Below the pieces are notes generated by a model. The model searched no databases. It saw only the letters and a list, made by a program, of their open reading frames with translations, and had not been told where the DNA came from. A stretch of 64,000 bases of DNA from Paenibacillus baekrokdamisoli (GTDB taxonomy: Bacteria > Bacillota > Bacilli > Paenibacillales > Paenibacillaceae): the NCBI RefSeq assembly GCF_003945345.1, contig NZ_AP019308.1, positions 2,356,001 through 2,420,000 of the forward strand, written 5' to 3'. This document shows positions 28,159 to 38,900 of this stretch, in pieces (the first letter of the stretch is position 1; the number at the start of each line of letters is the position of its first letter). The position numbers and the translations under genes were made by a program.

Positions 28159-28191
28159 GCAGTCACACCTGCTTCATGAGCTTCTCTTCGT

Positions 28192-29109
28192 TTAAGCTGG
28201 CGTAAACACCTTTACTGCTTTTAGTAATTCGGTGTCCGCCTCCCGTTCAAACAGGCCAATAAAAAGGCCGTCTTCTCGGTATAAACGAATGAGTTGTTTA
28301 TTGTCGCCAGATAGGGCTAAGTCAGCAATACTAGGAAGAGGAACACGTTTCCCTTGAAAAGCATGCTGTGCCGTTTCCGAATTAACCGTACAACGAGGGA
28401 AATGTTCAAGCGCCGCATCAGCCGGAAGCAGCTTAGATTCAAGCTCACCGGAGGCTTGCAGCTGTTCAATTTCCTCCATGGTCAAACACTGTTCTTCCGT
28501 GAATCCAGCGGACATCGTGCGTTTGAGCTCAGCCATTACAGCAGGAACCCCAAGCGCTTTTCCAATATCGACACAAAGTGTACGGATATAGGTTCCTTTG
28601 GAGCACTGAACGGAAAAACGAATCGTAGGATGCGGCTTATCCAGATCTAGCGCTAACAATTCCAATTCGTAGATTGTTACTTTTCTGGCTTGTCTTTCAA
28701 TAACTTGACCTTCTCTTGCAAGCTCATAGAGCCGCTTACCCCCAACCTGCACAGCGGAGTACATCGGTGGAACTTGATCGATCTCTCCAGTGAAAGCTGT
28801 CAATATACGACGAATGTCTGCTTCGCTTATCACGACTTCATCGACTTGTGATACTACCGTACCTGTTAAGTCCTCCGTATCGGTAGCAAGTCCAAATTGC
28901 AGAACCGCTTCATAAGCTTTTGGTTTCTCTTGCACATATTCCACAACCCGGGTAGCCCGCCCTATACAGAGCGGTAAAACACCCGTTACCTGTGGATCAA
29001 GCGTTCCGGCATGGCCAATACGCTTGGTCCGCAGTAATCCTCTAACTTTAGCTACGACATCATGTGAAGTCCAGCCAGCCGGTTTCCAAACGGCCAAAAT
29101 ACCGTCCAT
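28192..29109 (-). CDS. truB: tRNA pseudouridine(55) synthase
   Basis: A 305-residue enzyme that isomerises U55 in the T-arm of tRNAs. The active-site motif GHAGTLDPQVTGVLP carries catalytic Asp38. The YEAVLQFGLATDTEDLTG and VQCSKGTYIRTL segments are family hallmarks, and a PUA-like C-terminal domain follows. The ATG overlaps the nrnA stop by one base (TAATG), a coupled arrangement. Confidence 0.97.
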   Translation of the reverse strand: MDGILAVWKPAGWTSHDVVAKVRGLLRTKRIGHAGTLDPQVTGVLPLCIGRATRVVEYVQEKPKAYEAVLQFGLATDTEDLTGTVVSQVDEVVISEADIRRILTAFTGEIDQVPPMYSAVQVGGKRLYELAREGQVIERQARKVTIYELELLALDLDKPHPTIRFSVQCSKGTYIRTLCVDIGKALGVPAVMAELKRTMSAGFTEEQCLTMEEIEQLQASGELESKLLPADAALEHFPRCTVNSETAQHAFQGKRVPLPSIADLALSGDNKQLIRLYREDGLFIGLFEREADTELLKAVKVFTPA

Positions 29110-30119
29110 TATTCAACCAGCACCTTTCTTACGGCATTGATCAAATTCGGGATCGCATCTTGTAAAGACTCCTCAAGACGACAGCCAGCTGCGCGTACAT
29201 GGCCTCCACCGCCATACAATTGAGCGATTGCTGCGACATCTACTTTCCCCGATGAGCGCATGCTTACTTTCACTTGTCCATTATCTGTTTCCTTGAACAA
29301 AATACCTACTTCCACGCCTTCTACGTTAAGCGCGTAATTAACTAGCCCTTCCAAGTCATCACCGATTGCTCCGGTTTCAGTCATATCAGCGACTGCTATG
29401 TACAACCATGCAATACGGTTATCTTCTGAGAAAGTAAGACCGTTCAGGCCGCGCTGAAGCAACAATAGCTGAGGTTTCGTCATTCGCTCGAGCAAATGAT
29501 TAGCAATCCAATGTCCTGAGACACCTTCTGCAAGCATACGTGAGGCAACATGCATGACTCTTGGCGTCGTATTTGAATATCGAAAGCCGCCTGTATCGGT
29601 TAACAGCCCGGTATATATGGCTGTAGCTACTTCATTATCTGGAACTATATCTGCACGTTCCATCAAATCGTACAGAATTTCAACGGTTGCAGCTGCATCC
29701 GTACGAATCAAGTTAACAGCGCCAAAACCATCATTGGTTGGATGATGGTCAATATTAAGCAATAGAGCCCCTTTATCAAAGGCATCTGAAACGGTTCCTA
29801 TTCGTCGATAATCTGCACAATCGACTGCAATAATCCGGTCAAACACTTCGCTTGGAGGCTGCTGATTGAAATTAATGATGGAGGAAGTGGCTTCCATAAA
29901 GCTTAGTCGAACAGGAACATTACCTTCGTTGATCAAAGTAGCTTGCTTACCAAAATAGCGCAGCAGCCATCCAATAACGAGTGTAGAGCTAATCGCATCA
30001 CCGTCAGGCTGAACATGCGAGACGACCAAAAAGCGGTCGCCCTCTCGCATAAACGCCAGTGCAGCATCGAGCTGTTGCTCATAAGCCGCGGAGAATACCG
30101 CCGGCTTTACCCCTGTCAT
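29109..30119 (-). CDS. nrnA: Bifunctional oligoribonuclease/PAP phosphatase NrnA
   Basis: A 336-residue DHH-DHHA1 phosphoesterase. NrnA degrades nanoRNAs of 2-5 nt and dephosphorylates 3'-phosphoadenosine 5'-phosphate. QPDGDA near residue 38 and the DHH motif (NIDHHPTND, near 123) form the metal site. [11 protein letters not shown] near 305 is the DHHA1 signature. It overlaps rbfA by 4 nt. The locus between rbfA and truB is where B. subtilis carries truB after rbfA, and other Firmicutes insert nrnA here. Confidence 0.95.
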   Translation of the reverse strand: MTGVKPAVFSAAYEQQLDAALAFMREGDRFLVVSHVQPDGDAISSTLVIGWLLRYFGKQATLINEGNVPVRLSFMEATSSIINFNQQPPSEVFDRIIAVDCADYRRIGTVSDAFDKGALLLNIDHHPTNDGFGAVNLIRTDAAATVEILYDLMERADIVPDNEVATAIYTGLLTDTGGFRYSNTTPRVMHVASRMLAEGVSGHWIANHLLERMTKPQLLLLQRGLNGLTFSEDNRIAWLYIAVADMTETGAIGDDLEGLVNYALNVEGVEVGILFKETDNGQVKVSMRSSGKVDVAAIAQLYGGGGHVRAAGCRLEESLQDAIPNLINAVRKVLVE

Positions 30120-30472
30120 TGTTCACCCTTGTCATTGTTGATATTGCTAATCAGCGATTCGATTCTGCTTCCATACTCAATGCTGTTATCGAATTTAAAT
30201 ATCAGCTCTGGCGTATGACGGAAACGAATTCTTTTGCCTAATTCAGAACGAAGAAAACCCGTTCCTCTTGCTAACGCTTTAAGCGTCTCTTCTTTTTGCT
30301 CATCTGTACCGAGTACACTGAGGTAAACTTTTGCTTGGGAAAGATCATTCGTCAATTCTACGCCAGTTACGGTAATGAATCCAATACGTGGATCTTTAAG
30401 CTCCGTCTGGATTAGCTGACTCAATTCTTTCTTAATTTGTTCACCGACGCGTCCTACGCGAACCTTCGCCAT
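30116..30472 (-). CDS. rbfA: 30S ribosome-binding factor RbfA
   Basis: A 118-residue KH-fold assembly factor that binds immature 30S subunits. [20 protein letters not shown] near the N-terminus and [22 protein letters not shown] near residues 75-96 are characteristic. It is 8 bp downstream of infB and overlaps nrnA. The ylxP gene that separates infB and rbfA in B. subtilis is absent. Confidence 0.96.
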   Translation of the reverse strand: MAKVRVGRVGEQIKKELSQLIQTELKDPRIGFITVTGVELTNDLSQAKVYLSVLGTDEQKEETLKALARGTGFLRSELGKRIRFRHTPELIFKFDNSIEYGSRIESLISNINNDKGEQ

Positions 30473-30479
30473 AGGTCAA

Positions 30480-33425
30480 TCACCTCTCTACTGTCTCCAT
30501 CACGTAAGCTTCGATCGTATCGCCTTCTCTAAGGTCACTATACCTTTCAAGTGTGATCCCACACTCATAACCCTGAGCAACTTCTTTTGCATCATCCTTG
30601 AAGCGTTTGAGCGATTCAATCTCAGTATCAAAGATGACGATACCGCTACGAACCAAACGTGCTTTCGCGGAACGGGTGATTTTACCAGAAGTAACCATAC
30701 AGCCTGCGATCGTACCTACTTTGGTGACTTTGAAGATATTACGAACTTCTGCTTGACCAATAATCACTTCTTTGAATATCGGATCAAGCATTCCTTTCAT
30801 TGCATGCTCGATTTCGTCAATAATATTGTAAATAATACTATGCAGACGAATGTCGACTTTCTCTTGCTCTGCAGTTGCCAAAGCTTGAGGCTCCGGTCGA
30901 ACGTTAAAGCCGATAACAATTGCACTTGATGCTGCTGCTAAGTTAATATCGGATTCGGTAATTGCACCAGCGCCGCTGTGAATAATCTTAACGCGAACAC
31001 CCTCGATATCGATTTTTGCAAGCGAGCCTTTAAGCGCCTCGGATGAACCTTGAACGTCCGCTTTAATGATGACGTTCAATTCTTTAACTTCGCCATCTTT
31101 AATATGATTATACAAATCTTCAAGTGTTACTCGTGTATTTGCTCCAAGTTCAGATTGACGATGCTTGATAGCACGACGATCTGCAATTGCACGGGCTTTG
31201 CGCTCATCTTCAAAGACAAGGAACGGATCACCTGCTTGAGGCACCTCAGTTAAACCGGTGATCTCAATTGGTGTACTCGGTCCTGCTTCTTTTAAACGGC
31301 GACCTTTATCATTAACCATTGCACGAACGCGTCCAAAGCAGTTCCCTGCGACGAAGGCATCACCGATCTTCAATGTACCATGCTGAACGAGAATACGTGC
31401 AACAGGACCTTTACCTTTATCAAGCTCAGCTTCAATAACAGTAGCACGAGCACGTTTGTTAGGATTAGCTTTGTAATCATTCATCTCCGCTACGAGCAGG
31501 ATCATCTCAAGCAGTTCTTCTAATCCAAGACGCTGCTTGGCCGAAACGTTAACGAAGATCGTATCTCCGCCCCACTCTTCCGGTACTAGCGCATACTCAG
31601 TTAGGCTTTGCTTAATTTTATCAATATCTGCTCCAGGCTTATCAATTTTGTTGATGGCAACAATAATCGGTACCCCAGCAGCTTTAGCATGGTTGATTGC
31701 TTCAACAGTTTGTGGCATAACACCATCATCTGCTGCTACAACGATAATCGTAATATCCGTCACTTGGGCACCACGAGCACGCATTAGCGTAAACGCTTCA
31801 TGACCAGGCGTATCTAGGAATGTGATTTTCTTATGGTTAATTTCGACTTGGTACGCACCGATATGCTGAGTGATACCGCCGGCTTCACCGCTTGTTACGC
31901 TAGTGTGACGAATCGCATCAAGCAAAGTTGTTTTACCGTGGTCAACGTGCCCCATAATTGTAACAACTGGTGGACGAGTTTCAAGTGTCTCTTCTTCATC
32001 TACCTCTTCGAAGGTCTCGAATGCATCTTCCTCAACCGGAATCTTCACTTCAACTTCAACACCATATTCGGTAGCGATTAGTTGAACGGTATCTAGATCA
32101 ACCTCTTGGTTAATTGTTGCCATTACACCAAGAGTGATGAGCTTCTTGATAACCTCTGAAGCATCCTTATGAAGCAGCTTCGCCAAATCACCGACCGTTA
32201 CCGTTCCACGAACGATAATTTTCTTCGGTGTATTGTCCGCTTTTTCACGGCGTTCTTGCTGTTGTCCTCTGCCACGTTGATTTTTACCACCGCGACTACC
32301 TTTATAATTACTGGATCTTCCATCCTCAAAACGTTTACCGCCGGCATTTTGATTCGGCTTGGTTGATCTTTTCTTTTGATCATCCATTGGACGCGGCTCA
32401 AATGTTTTACCTTGTGCGTTGCGGTTCGGTTGAGGTGTCGTTGAACGTGAAGCACCTGGACTTGGCGCGCTAGCTGCACCAGCTGGACGACTGGAGCCTT
32501 GACTGCTGCTGCGTTGGCCTTGACCTTGCTGACCGCCACCAGACTGACCAAAACGTTGGCCGCCTTGGCCTGTTCCGCCTTGACTACCTTGACCGCTTGG
32601 ACGCTGGCCTTGTCCGCCATATTGACCACTTGGACGCTGGCCTTGGCCGGATGGGCCGCTTGGACGCTGGCCTTGGCCACCTTGACTGGATTGGCCGCTT
32701 GGACGTTGACCTTGACCACCTTGGCTGGATTGGCCGCTTGGACGCTGGCCTTGACCACCTTGGCTTGATGAACCGCTTGGACGTTGGCCTTGATTATAAG
32801 AACTGCTCGGGCGCTGTCCTTGCTGTCCACTTGGACGTTGTCCGCCTTGATTAGATGGTCGCTGCTGTTGAGAGCTTGTTGTCTGTGGAGCGCTTGATGT
32901 TGACGCTTGTGAGCTCGTTTGAGCCGCTGCAGGAGCAGCTGGCTGACTTGCTGGTGCTGTTGTTGCTTGTTGCGTAGCAGCTGCAGGCTGTGTAGGCGTG
33001 CTTGCTGGCGTACTTGTTGCTGCTTGTGTGCTTGCTGGCGTATTAGGTTTAGTTGTATTCATATTCCCCTGTGTATCCTGAATCGAATTTTTGTTAACTT
33101 GCGCTTGCGGCTGACCCGCATTCACGGTCTGCTGCGGTTTACGTTCTAGTGACTGTTGTGGCGGACGATTGGAAGGCTGGGACGAGGCTGAAACTGTTGC
33201 ATTTTCTTGTGCACGTTTCGCGGCGGCATTGGCTTTTATATCGCGAAAGAAACCTTCGACTTTGTTAACCATCTCGTTTTCCATCACACTCATGTGATTG
33301 TTAACTGGAAGACTAAGACGTTTCAAGATCGTAATGATTTCTTTACTGCTCATATTGAGCGATTTCGCGTACTCATAGACGCGCAATTTATCTTTGTTAT
33401 CCTTGCTGTCTTGTTGTTTAGTCAA
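30480..33425 (-). CDS. infB: Translation initiation factor IF-2
   Basis: A 981-residue GTPase that positions initiator tRNA on the ribosome. The N-terminal IF2_N domain (about 12-60) is followed by a ~300-residue Gln/Gly/Ser/Pro low-complexity region with [12 protein letters not shown] repeats, then a second IF2_N domain ([20 protein letters not shown]). The G domain has GHVDHGKT near 492, DTPGHEAF and NKIDKPGAD, followed by domains II-IV. The likely start is TTG 33425 behind GGAGGTGG. It overlaps ylxQ by 8 nt. The size excess over typical Bacillus IF-2 comes from the repeat region. Confidence 0.97.
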   Translation of the reverse strand: MTKQQDSKDNKDKLRVYEYAKSLNMSSKEIITILKRLSLPVNNHMSVMENEMVNKVEGFFRDIKANAAAKRAQENATVSASSQPSNRPPQQSLERKPQQTVNAGQPQAQVNKNSIQDTQGNMNTTKPNTPASTQAATSTPASTPTQPAAATQQATTAPASQPAAPAAAQTSSQASTSSAPQTTSSQQQRPSNQGGQRPSGQQGQRPSSSYNQGQRPSGSSSQGGQGQRPSGQSSQGGQGQRPSGQSSQGGQGQRPSGPSGQGQRPSGQYGGQGQRPSGQGSQGGTGQGGQRFGQSGGGQQGQGQRSSSQGSSRPAGAASAPSPGASRSTTPQPNRNAQGKTFEPRPMDDQKKRSTKPNQNAGGKRFEDGRSSNYKGSRGGKNQRGRGQQQERREKADNTPKKIIVRGTVTVGDLAKLLHKDASEVIKKLITLGVMATINQEVDLDTVQLIATEYGVEVEVKIPVEEDAFETFEEVDEEETLETRPPVVTIMGHVDHGKTTLLDAIRHTSVTSGEAGGITQHIGAYQVEINHKKITFLDTPGHEAFTLMRARGAQVTDITIIVVAADDGVMPQTVEAINHAKAAGVPIIVAINKIDKPGADIDKIKQSLTEYALVPEEWGGDTIFVNVSAKQRLGLEELLEMILLVAEMNDYKANPNKRARATVIEAELDKGKGPVARILVQHGTLKIGDAFVAGNCFGRVRAMVNDKGRRLKEAGPSTPIEITGLTEVPQAGDPFLVFEDERKARAIADRRAIKHRQSELGANTRVTLEDLYNHIKDGEVKELNVIIKADVQGSSEALKGSLAKIDIEGVRVKIIHSGAGAITESDINLAAASSAIVIGFNVRPEPQALATAEQEKVDIRLHSIIYNIIDEIEHAMKGMLDPIFKEVIIGQAEVRNIFKVTKVGTIAGCMVTSGKITRSAKARLVRSGIVIFDTEIESLKRFKDDAKEVAQGYECGITLERYSDLREGDTIEAYVMETVER
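32590..32845. repeat. In-frame repeat tract in infB linker
   Basis: Imperfect direct repeats, mostly 27-39 bp, whose translation is variants of [14 protein letters not shown]. Six or more copies lie in tandem. They encode a flexible polar linker; repeat boundaries are approximate. Confidence 0.85.
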
Positions 33426-33747
33426 TATACTCCACCTCCGTAGGTTGGCTTAAGCTTTGTATGATACTTTTGGAAAAGCCCAAATCAGTAACGGCCAGTA
33501 AAACCCGCTCCGATTTACCAATCGCATCACCGATCGTTACCCGGTCGAATGCCTCTACCAATTTGACGTTGTAGGTTGCGCATTTATCACGGAATTTCTT
33601 CTTTGTATTATCTGATGCATCGCTCGCAGCTATTACAAGCTTTGCCTTTCCTTGCTGAACGGCTTTGAGAACAGTTTCATCCCCAGTGACGAGTTTGCCT
33701 GCACGCATCGCCAATCCCAGAAGAGATAATGCTTTATGCTTCGTCAT
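33418..33747 (-). CDS. ylxQ: L7Ae-family ribosome-associated protein YlxQ
   Basis: A 109-residue L7Ae/L30e-fold RNA-binding protein, orthologous to B. subtilis YlxQ (RplGA), a kink-turn binder. [19 protein letters not shown] and [17 protein letters not shown] are typical. The ATG at 33747 is chosen because GGGTGG lies nine bases upstream; it falls inside the rnpM coding region (14-nt overlap). Two closer upstream starts would place the site too near. Confidence 0.92.
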   Translation of the reverse strand: MTKHKALSLLGLAMRAGKLVTGDETVLKAVQQGKAKLVIAASDASDNTKKKFRDKCATYNVKLVEAFDRVTIGDAIGKSERVLLAVTDLGFSKSIIQSLSQPTEVEYID

Positions 33748-34057
33748 CGTCTTCATCCACCCGATCCTTGCCTGCAATAAACGTATCTTCTACAGCAATA
33801 AAATCTTGCTCCAGTTGATCGTATATTTCAGCACCTACTGGTTGTTTGAGTGCCCGATCGAGTGCTTTGCTCTTCTTCGCTAATTTGAAACAGCTCACTT
33901 TACCACATAAGTAGGCGCCGCGACCTGCTTTCTTCCCTGTCAAATCGATCAATATCGCTCCATCAGGTGTACGAACGATGCGAATAAGTTCTTTCTTGGG
34001 CATCATTTGTTGACAAGCTACGCATTTGCGCAGCGGAACTTTTCTTGGTCTCACCAT
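33734..34057 (-). CDS. rnpM: RNase P modulator RnpM (YlxR)
   Basis: A 107-residue protein of the YlxR/DUF448 family, recently named RnpM because it binds and modulates RNase P RNA in B. subtilis. RKCVACQQMMPKKELIRIVR at the N-terminus is the signature, and GRGAYLCGKVSCFKLAKK follows. Its C-terminus is strongly acidic ([10 protein letters not shown]). It sits between nusA and ylxQ in the conserved operon. Confidence 0.92.
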   Translation of the reverse strand: MVRPRKVPLRKCVACQQMMPKKELIRIVRTPDGAILIDLTGKKAGRGAYLCGKVSCFKLAKKSKALDRALKQPVGAEIYDQLEQDFIAVEDTFIAGKDRVDEDDDEA

Positions 34058-34084
34058 TCATTCCTCCCCATCTAAAGATCTCTT

Positions 34085-35182
34085 CTAGTCGATGGAAACA
34101 GAATCCTGGTGCATCGTGCTCATCGGAGATTTAGGACGGCCGTATTCTTGCTCAGCTTGCGTCTCACTTTTGATGTCGATTTTCCAACCAGTCAGCTTAG
34201 CAGCCAAACGAGCATTTTGCCCTTTGATTCCGATCGCTAGTGACAGCTGATAATCCGGTACGATAACACGAGCCATTTTCTCTTGCTCATGCACGATAAC
34301 CTCGATTACCTTGGATGGACTAAGCGCATTTGCCACATATTCATCTACACTTTCCGACCAACGAACGATATCGATTTTCTCACCTTTAAGTTCCGTTACG
34401 ATGGTCTGAACGCGCATCCCTTTTTGACCGACACAAGAACCAACAGGATCCACCTCAGCATTACGAGAGTAAACCGCTATCTTGGAACGAAAGCCTGCTT
34501 CCCTAGCTACCGAGCGAATTTCGACGACACCGTCGTAAATCTCCGGCACTTCAAGCTCAAACAGTCGTTTCAGAAGACCAGGATGTGTACGGGAGAGGAA
34601 AATTTGCGGACCCTTCGTTGTGTTCTCAACTTTAGTAATAAAGGATTTCACACGATCGCCATGTTTGAATTTGTCTGTCGGCATCAACTCAGTTAAAGGC
34701 AATACAGCTTCTACCTTACCAAGGTCGATAAACAAATTACGCACGTCTTGACGCTGTACGATACCATTAACGATGTCTTCTTCCTTATCAATAAACGCAT
34801 TGTAAATAAGTCCTCGCTCTGCTTCACGAATACGCTGAGTGACGACTTGTTTGGCAGTTTGCGCAGCGATACGACCGAAGTCACGAGGTGTTACCTCGAT
34901 CTCTGCGATGTCATCCAGCTGATAGTGCGGGTTGATTTCACGGGATGCTTCAACAGAAACTTCTAATCGTGGATCTAACACATCTTCCACAACCGTTTTT
35001 CGAGCATATACTTTGATTACACCCGTAAACCGATTAATATCAACCCTTACATTCTGGGCTGTATTAAAATTACGCTTGTAACTGGAAATCAAGGCCGCTT
35101 CAATCGCTTCAATCAAAATATCCTTGCTAATTCCCTTTTCTTTCTCTATCTCCGTCAGTGCTTCTATAAATTCCATACTCAT
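34085..35182 (-). CDS. nusA: Transcription termination/antitermination protein NusA
   Basis: A 365-residue RNA polymerase-binding factor that promotes pausing and intrinsic termination. An N-terminal domain (1-125) precedes an S1 domain (about 135-200, [16 protein letters not shown]) and two KH domains ([14 protein letters not shown] near 250; [17 protein letters not shown] near 320). It lacks the acidic repeats of enterobacterial NusA, as is usual in Firmicutes. It follows rimP by ~60 bp. Confidence 0.97.
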   Translation of the reverse strand: MSMEFIEALTEIEKEKGISKDILIEAIEAALISSYKRNFNTAQNVRVDINRFTGVIKVYARKTVVEDVLDPRLEVSVEASREINPHYQLDDIAEIEVTPRDFGRIAAQTAKQVVTQRIREAERGLIYNAFIDKEEDIVNGIVQRQDVRNLFIDLGKVEAVLPLTELMPTDKFKHGDRVKSFITKVENTTKGPQIFLSRTHPGLLKRLFELEVPEIYDGVVEIRSVAREAGFRSKIAVYSRNAEVDPVGSCVGQKGMRVQTIVTELKGEKIDIVRWSESVDEYVANALSPSKVIEVIVHEQEKMARVIVPDYQLSLAIGIKGQNARLAAKLTGWKIDIKSETQAEQEYGRPKSPMSTMHQDSVSID

Positions 35183-35243
35183 TGGAAATAAGTTCCCCCT
35201 TTCAATTGGTTCCCTAACTTTATATTCATGCCGATGTCTTCAA

Positions 35244-35705
35244 TTAGAAGACGATGGCTAAACGGGCGCTTGCTACTTTTTCATATGGGATTGCATGCTG
35301 CTTCTTACCGATCTCGACGACTGCTGCTTCTCCGTCAAAGGAAAGCAATTTGCCTTCGAATTCTTTAGCCCCACCTATGGGTTCGTATGTGGTAAGAAAA
35401 ACATGTTTGCCAACTGCTTTGTGTACATCTTCAGGCTTCTTAAGCGGACGTTCCGCACCTGGAGATGAAACTTCGAGGAAATAGGCTTCTGTAATTGGAT
35501 CATTCTCATCTAGCTTATCACTTAAAAATTCGCTGATACGGCCGCATTCATCGATATCGATGCTTCCTTCTTTGTCTACAAAAACACGAAGAAAATAATT
35601 GCTGCCTTCCTTCACATACTCGACATCAACGAGTTCAAATCCATTGTCATCCAAAAACGGACGAACCATTTCTTCGACGACGGTTTTGATTTTTGGTGTG
35701 CTCAA
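35244..35705 (-). CDS. rimP: Ribosome maturation factor RimP
   Basis: A 153-residue 30S assembly factor. [22 protein letters not shown] near residue 22 and [15 protein letters not shown] near 85 are family signatures. The TTG at 35705 gives normal length and has GGGGGG ~11 bases upstream; a GTG at 35723 is the alternative. It heads the rimP-nusA-rnpM-ylxQ-infB operon, behind a consensus promoter and a leader hairpin. Confidence 0.94.
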   Translation of the reverse strand: MSTPKIKTVVEEMVRPFLDDNGFELVDVEYVKEGSNYFLRVFVDKEGSIDIDECGRISEFLSDKLDENDPITEAYFLEVSSPGAERPLKKPEDVHKAVGKHVFLTTYEPIGGAKEFEGKLLSFDGEAAVVEIGKKQHAIPYEKVASARLAIVF

Positions 35706-35842
35706 AAAAAATGTACCCCCCACTGCAACGCATCATCGCTGGTATTCCGGATTCGTTAAGCAGTTTATTTTATGACCTCGATCGCCTTACTTCGCGATGG
35801 GTAAGTGATTCTGCAGACGTAAAAAGCTATAGACAAAACGTA

Positions 35843-35864
35843 AAGAGTGGGTTTCCCCACTCTT
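35843..35864 (-). promoter_or_regulatory. Hairpin in rimP leader (attenuator or terminator)
   Basis: A perfect 9-bp stem AAGAGTGGG/CCCACTCTT with a GAAA loop on the minus strand, then TACGTTTTGTC. It lies about 30 nt downstream of the predicted start site, so it is in the rimP leader rather than at the end of polC. The T-tract is interrupted. Confidence 0.6.
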
Positions 35865-35900
35865 CTGCGAAAAAGTCGTATCATCAGCATTACCAGAAAT

Positions 35901-35929
35901 ATTATACCATAACCATGATGTGGTGACAA
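35901..35929 (-). promoter_or_regulatory. Consensus sigma-A promoter of the rimP-nusA-infB operon
   Basis: TTGTCA (35924-35929), a 17-bp spacer and TATAAT (35901-35906) on the minus strand. Eleven of twelve box positions match consensus. The implied leader is ~190 nt. Confidence 0.85.
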
Positions 35930-35933
35930 GATA

Positions 35934-35982
35934 GGGGCGTGCTGGTGGGCTCGCTGATTCCGCTGCTACAATGACACGCCTC
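35934..35982 (-). terminator. Possible polC terminator
   Basis: GAGGCGTG/CACGCCCC pairing (with G-T pairs) around a 33-nt loop, 16 bp after the polC stop. The tail is only CTATCTTGTC, so it is weak. Confidence 0.3.
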
Positions 35983-35997
35983 TAGCCACTTCAATAC

Positions 35998-38900
35998 CTA
36001 GAACAATGATAATTGATTAGACTCAGGGAGGCCTCGGAAGCAGCCCATTCCATTGAGAACCTCGATAATGGTTTTGGAAGCTTTGGATTTTTGTTGGAAA
36101 TCCTCAATGGAGAGGAATTCTCCTTGATCGCGAGCAGCTGCAATATTACGCGCTGCATTCTCGCCAATCCCACCGATAGCACCAAATGGAGGAATAACGG
36201 AGTCCCCATCAATGATAAACTTGGTTGCCTCTGATCGATAAAGGTCAATCGGCTTGAATGAATAGCCGCGGGCTGTCATCTCAAGGGCCATCTCAAGTAA
36301 AGACACACTGTTCTTCTCTTTAGGTAAAGCTTGAAATCCTTTCGCTTCGATCTCAACCAGCCTGCGTAAAATCGCTTCATATCCCTTACAAAGCAGCTCT
36401 AAGTCAAAATCATCTGCACGAACAGTGAAATACGTTGCATAGTAGGCAATCGGATGATAAAGCTTAAAGAATGCTGTACGTACAGCTGAGATTACATAAG
36501 CTGCAGCATGTGCTTTCGGGAACATGTATTCAATTTTTAAACAAGAATCAATATACCACTGCGGCACCTTGCACCGTTTCATTTCGTCAATCCACTCCGG
36601 CGTCAGCCCTCTGCCTTTACGTACGCTTTCCGTAATTTTGAAGGCCAGACTGGCATCCATTCCTGCCTTATAAATAAGAAATAGCATGATATCATCACGA
36701 CAGCCAATTACCGTCTTGATAGAACAGGTTCGATTCTTGATAAGTTCCTGTGCATTGCCAAGCCATACCCCAGTACCATGAGACAAGCCGGATATTTGAA
36801 GTAAATCGGCAAAAGTTGATGGCTTGGTCTCTTCTAGCATTTGGCGAACGAATTTCGTTCCCATCTCAGGTACGCCGTAGGTTGCAACAGAAGAACGGAT
36901 CTTCTCCGGTGATACACCAAGAGAATCTGTTGAGCTGAACATACTCATGACTTTAGGGTCATTCATCGGAATCAGTGTAGGATCTACACCCGTGAAATCC
37001 TGCAGCATACGCATCATAGTAGGATCATCGTGACCGAGGATATCAAGCTTGAGCAAGTTCTCTTCAAAGGCATGATAGTCAAAATGCGTCGTCATCCATT
37101 CTGCATTCACATCATCTGCTGGAAATTGAACCGGTGTTACATCTTCGACTTCAATATAATCCGGTACAACAACGATACCGCCTGGATGCTGACCTGTGCT
37201 CCGCTTAACACCGGTAAAACCATTGGCAAGCCGCGCTAATTCAGCCCCGCGCCATTTCTTCCCATAATCCTCTTCGTACTTCTTCGTGTAGCCATAAGCT
37301 GTTTTCTCAGCAATCGTGCCAATCGTACCTGCACGGAATACACTTTTTTCACCGAAAATTTCTTTCGTAAAGTTATGCGCAATCGACTGATATTCTCCTG
37401 AGAAGTTCAAATCGATATCGGGAACCTTGTCTCCCTTAAAACCAAGGAAAGTTTCAAACGGGATATCCTGTCCCTCACCCTTAAGCGGCTTCCCGCAATT
37501 CGGGCAATCTTTATTCGGCAGATCGAATCCACTAGGATAGCTGCCATCCAGGAACCATTCACTATATTTACATGCTTCTTCGATACAAGTATAGTGTGCC
37601 GGCAGTGGATTAACCTCCGAAATGCCAAGGAAGGTCGCTACTACCGAAGATCCTACTGATCCCCTGGAACCGACCAGGTAGCCATCTGCGTTAGATTTCT
37701 TAACCAGCTTCTCGGATATCAAGTAGTTGGCGGAGAAGCCTGACTTGATTATCGGTACCAATTCTTTCTCCAGACGCTGAACAACGACATCCGGAATAGG
37801 CTCGCCATATAATCTTTTTGCCGTGTCATAACAGGTATTGCGCATTTCTTCGTCTGCTCCCTCGATGATAGGAACAAACAGCTTCGAAGGGAACATATCG
37901 AAGGGTTCAAACCGTTCAGCAAGCTCTACGGTGTTCTTGACGACCACTTCATATGCCCTCGCTTCACCTAGAAAAGCGAATTCAGCCAGCATTTCTTTGG
38001 TTGTACGGAAATGAGCATCCGGCTTCGTAATATCCTTTAGTGGACTAAATCCTGTTATACCATGAATCGTAATATCACGGAACAACTTGTCCCTCTCATT
38101 CAGATAATGCACATTACCCGTAGCGATGATCGGTTTCTCAAGCTTATCTCCGATCTCACAAACACGGCGGATTGCCTGCTCGATAACAGCACGGCTAGCA
38201 ACAAAGCCTTTTTCCACGAGATGCATATAGAAAGTGACAGGCTGAATCTCGAGTACATCATAATAGCGAGCTACTTCCTCTGCTTCTTCCATCGACTTAT
38301 TCATAACCGCTTCGAAAAACTCGCCTTTCTCGCAACCGGATATGATAAGGAGACCTTCACGCAAGTCATTGAGCTTACTTTTTGGAATCGTGGCAACTCG
38401 CTTGAAATGCTGGGTATGGGATAAAGAGATTAGTTTGAATAAGTTCTTTTTACCAACAGCATTAAGTGCATAGATACAGCAATGAAATGGCCGCATATTC
38501 GATAAATCCAGTCCGACATAATCGTTCAACATTTGAAGACCCGTTATATTGCGCTGTGCAGCATCATTAATAAGTCCGTATAATACTCCGCCCAGTGCAA
38601 TGGAATCGTCTATGGCACGGTGATGATTCTCGAGAGAAACTTTATATTTAGCAGAAAGCGTATTAAGCCTGTGATTCTTCAATGTTGGATGAAGGAACCT
38701 GGCAAGTTCAAGCGTATCCAAAACCGGATTGTCGATCTCGGGCAATCCATTGCGTTTACATGCCGCTTGCATGAAACCCATATCAAACCTTGCATTGTGT
38801 GCAACTAATACCGCATCGCCAATAAATTCGATAAATTCATGAAGTTTTGGTGGAAGCTCCGGTGCATCCTTAACCATTTCATTCGTTATATTCGTAAGCT

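Noticed and set aside
32198..32830. A 210-residue frame in another phase inside infB
   Set aside because: It follows the repetitive, GC-biased infB linker and has low-complexity Val/Lys/Ala sequence; infB is clearly the coding frame.
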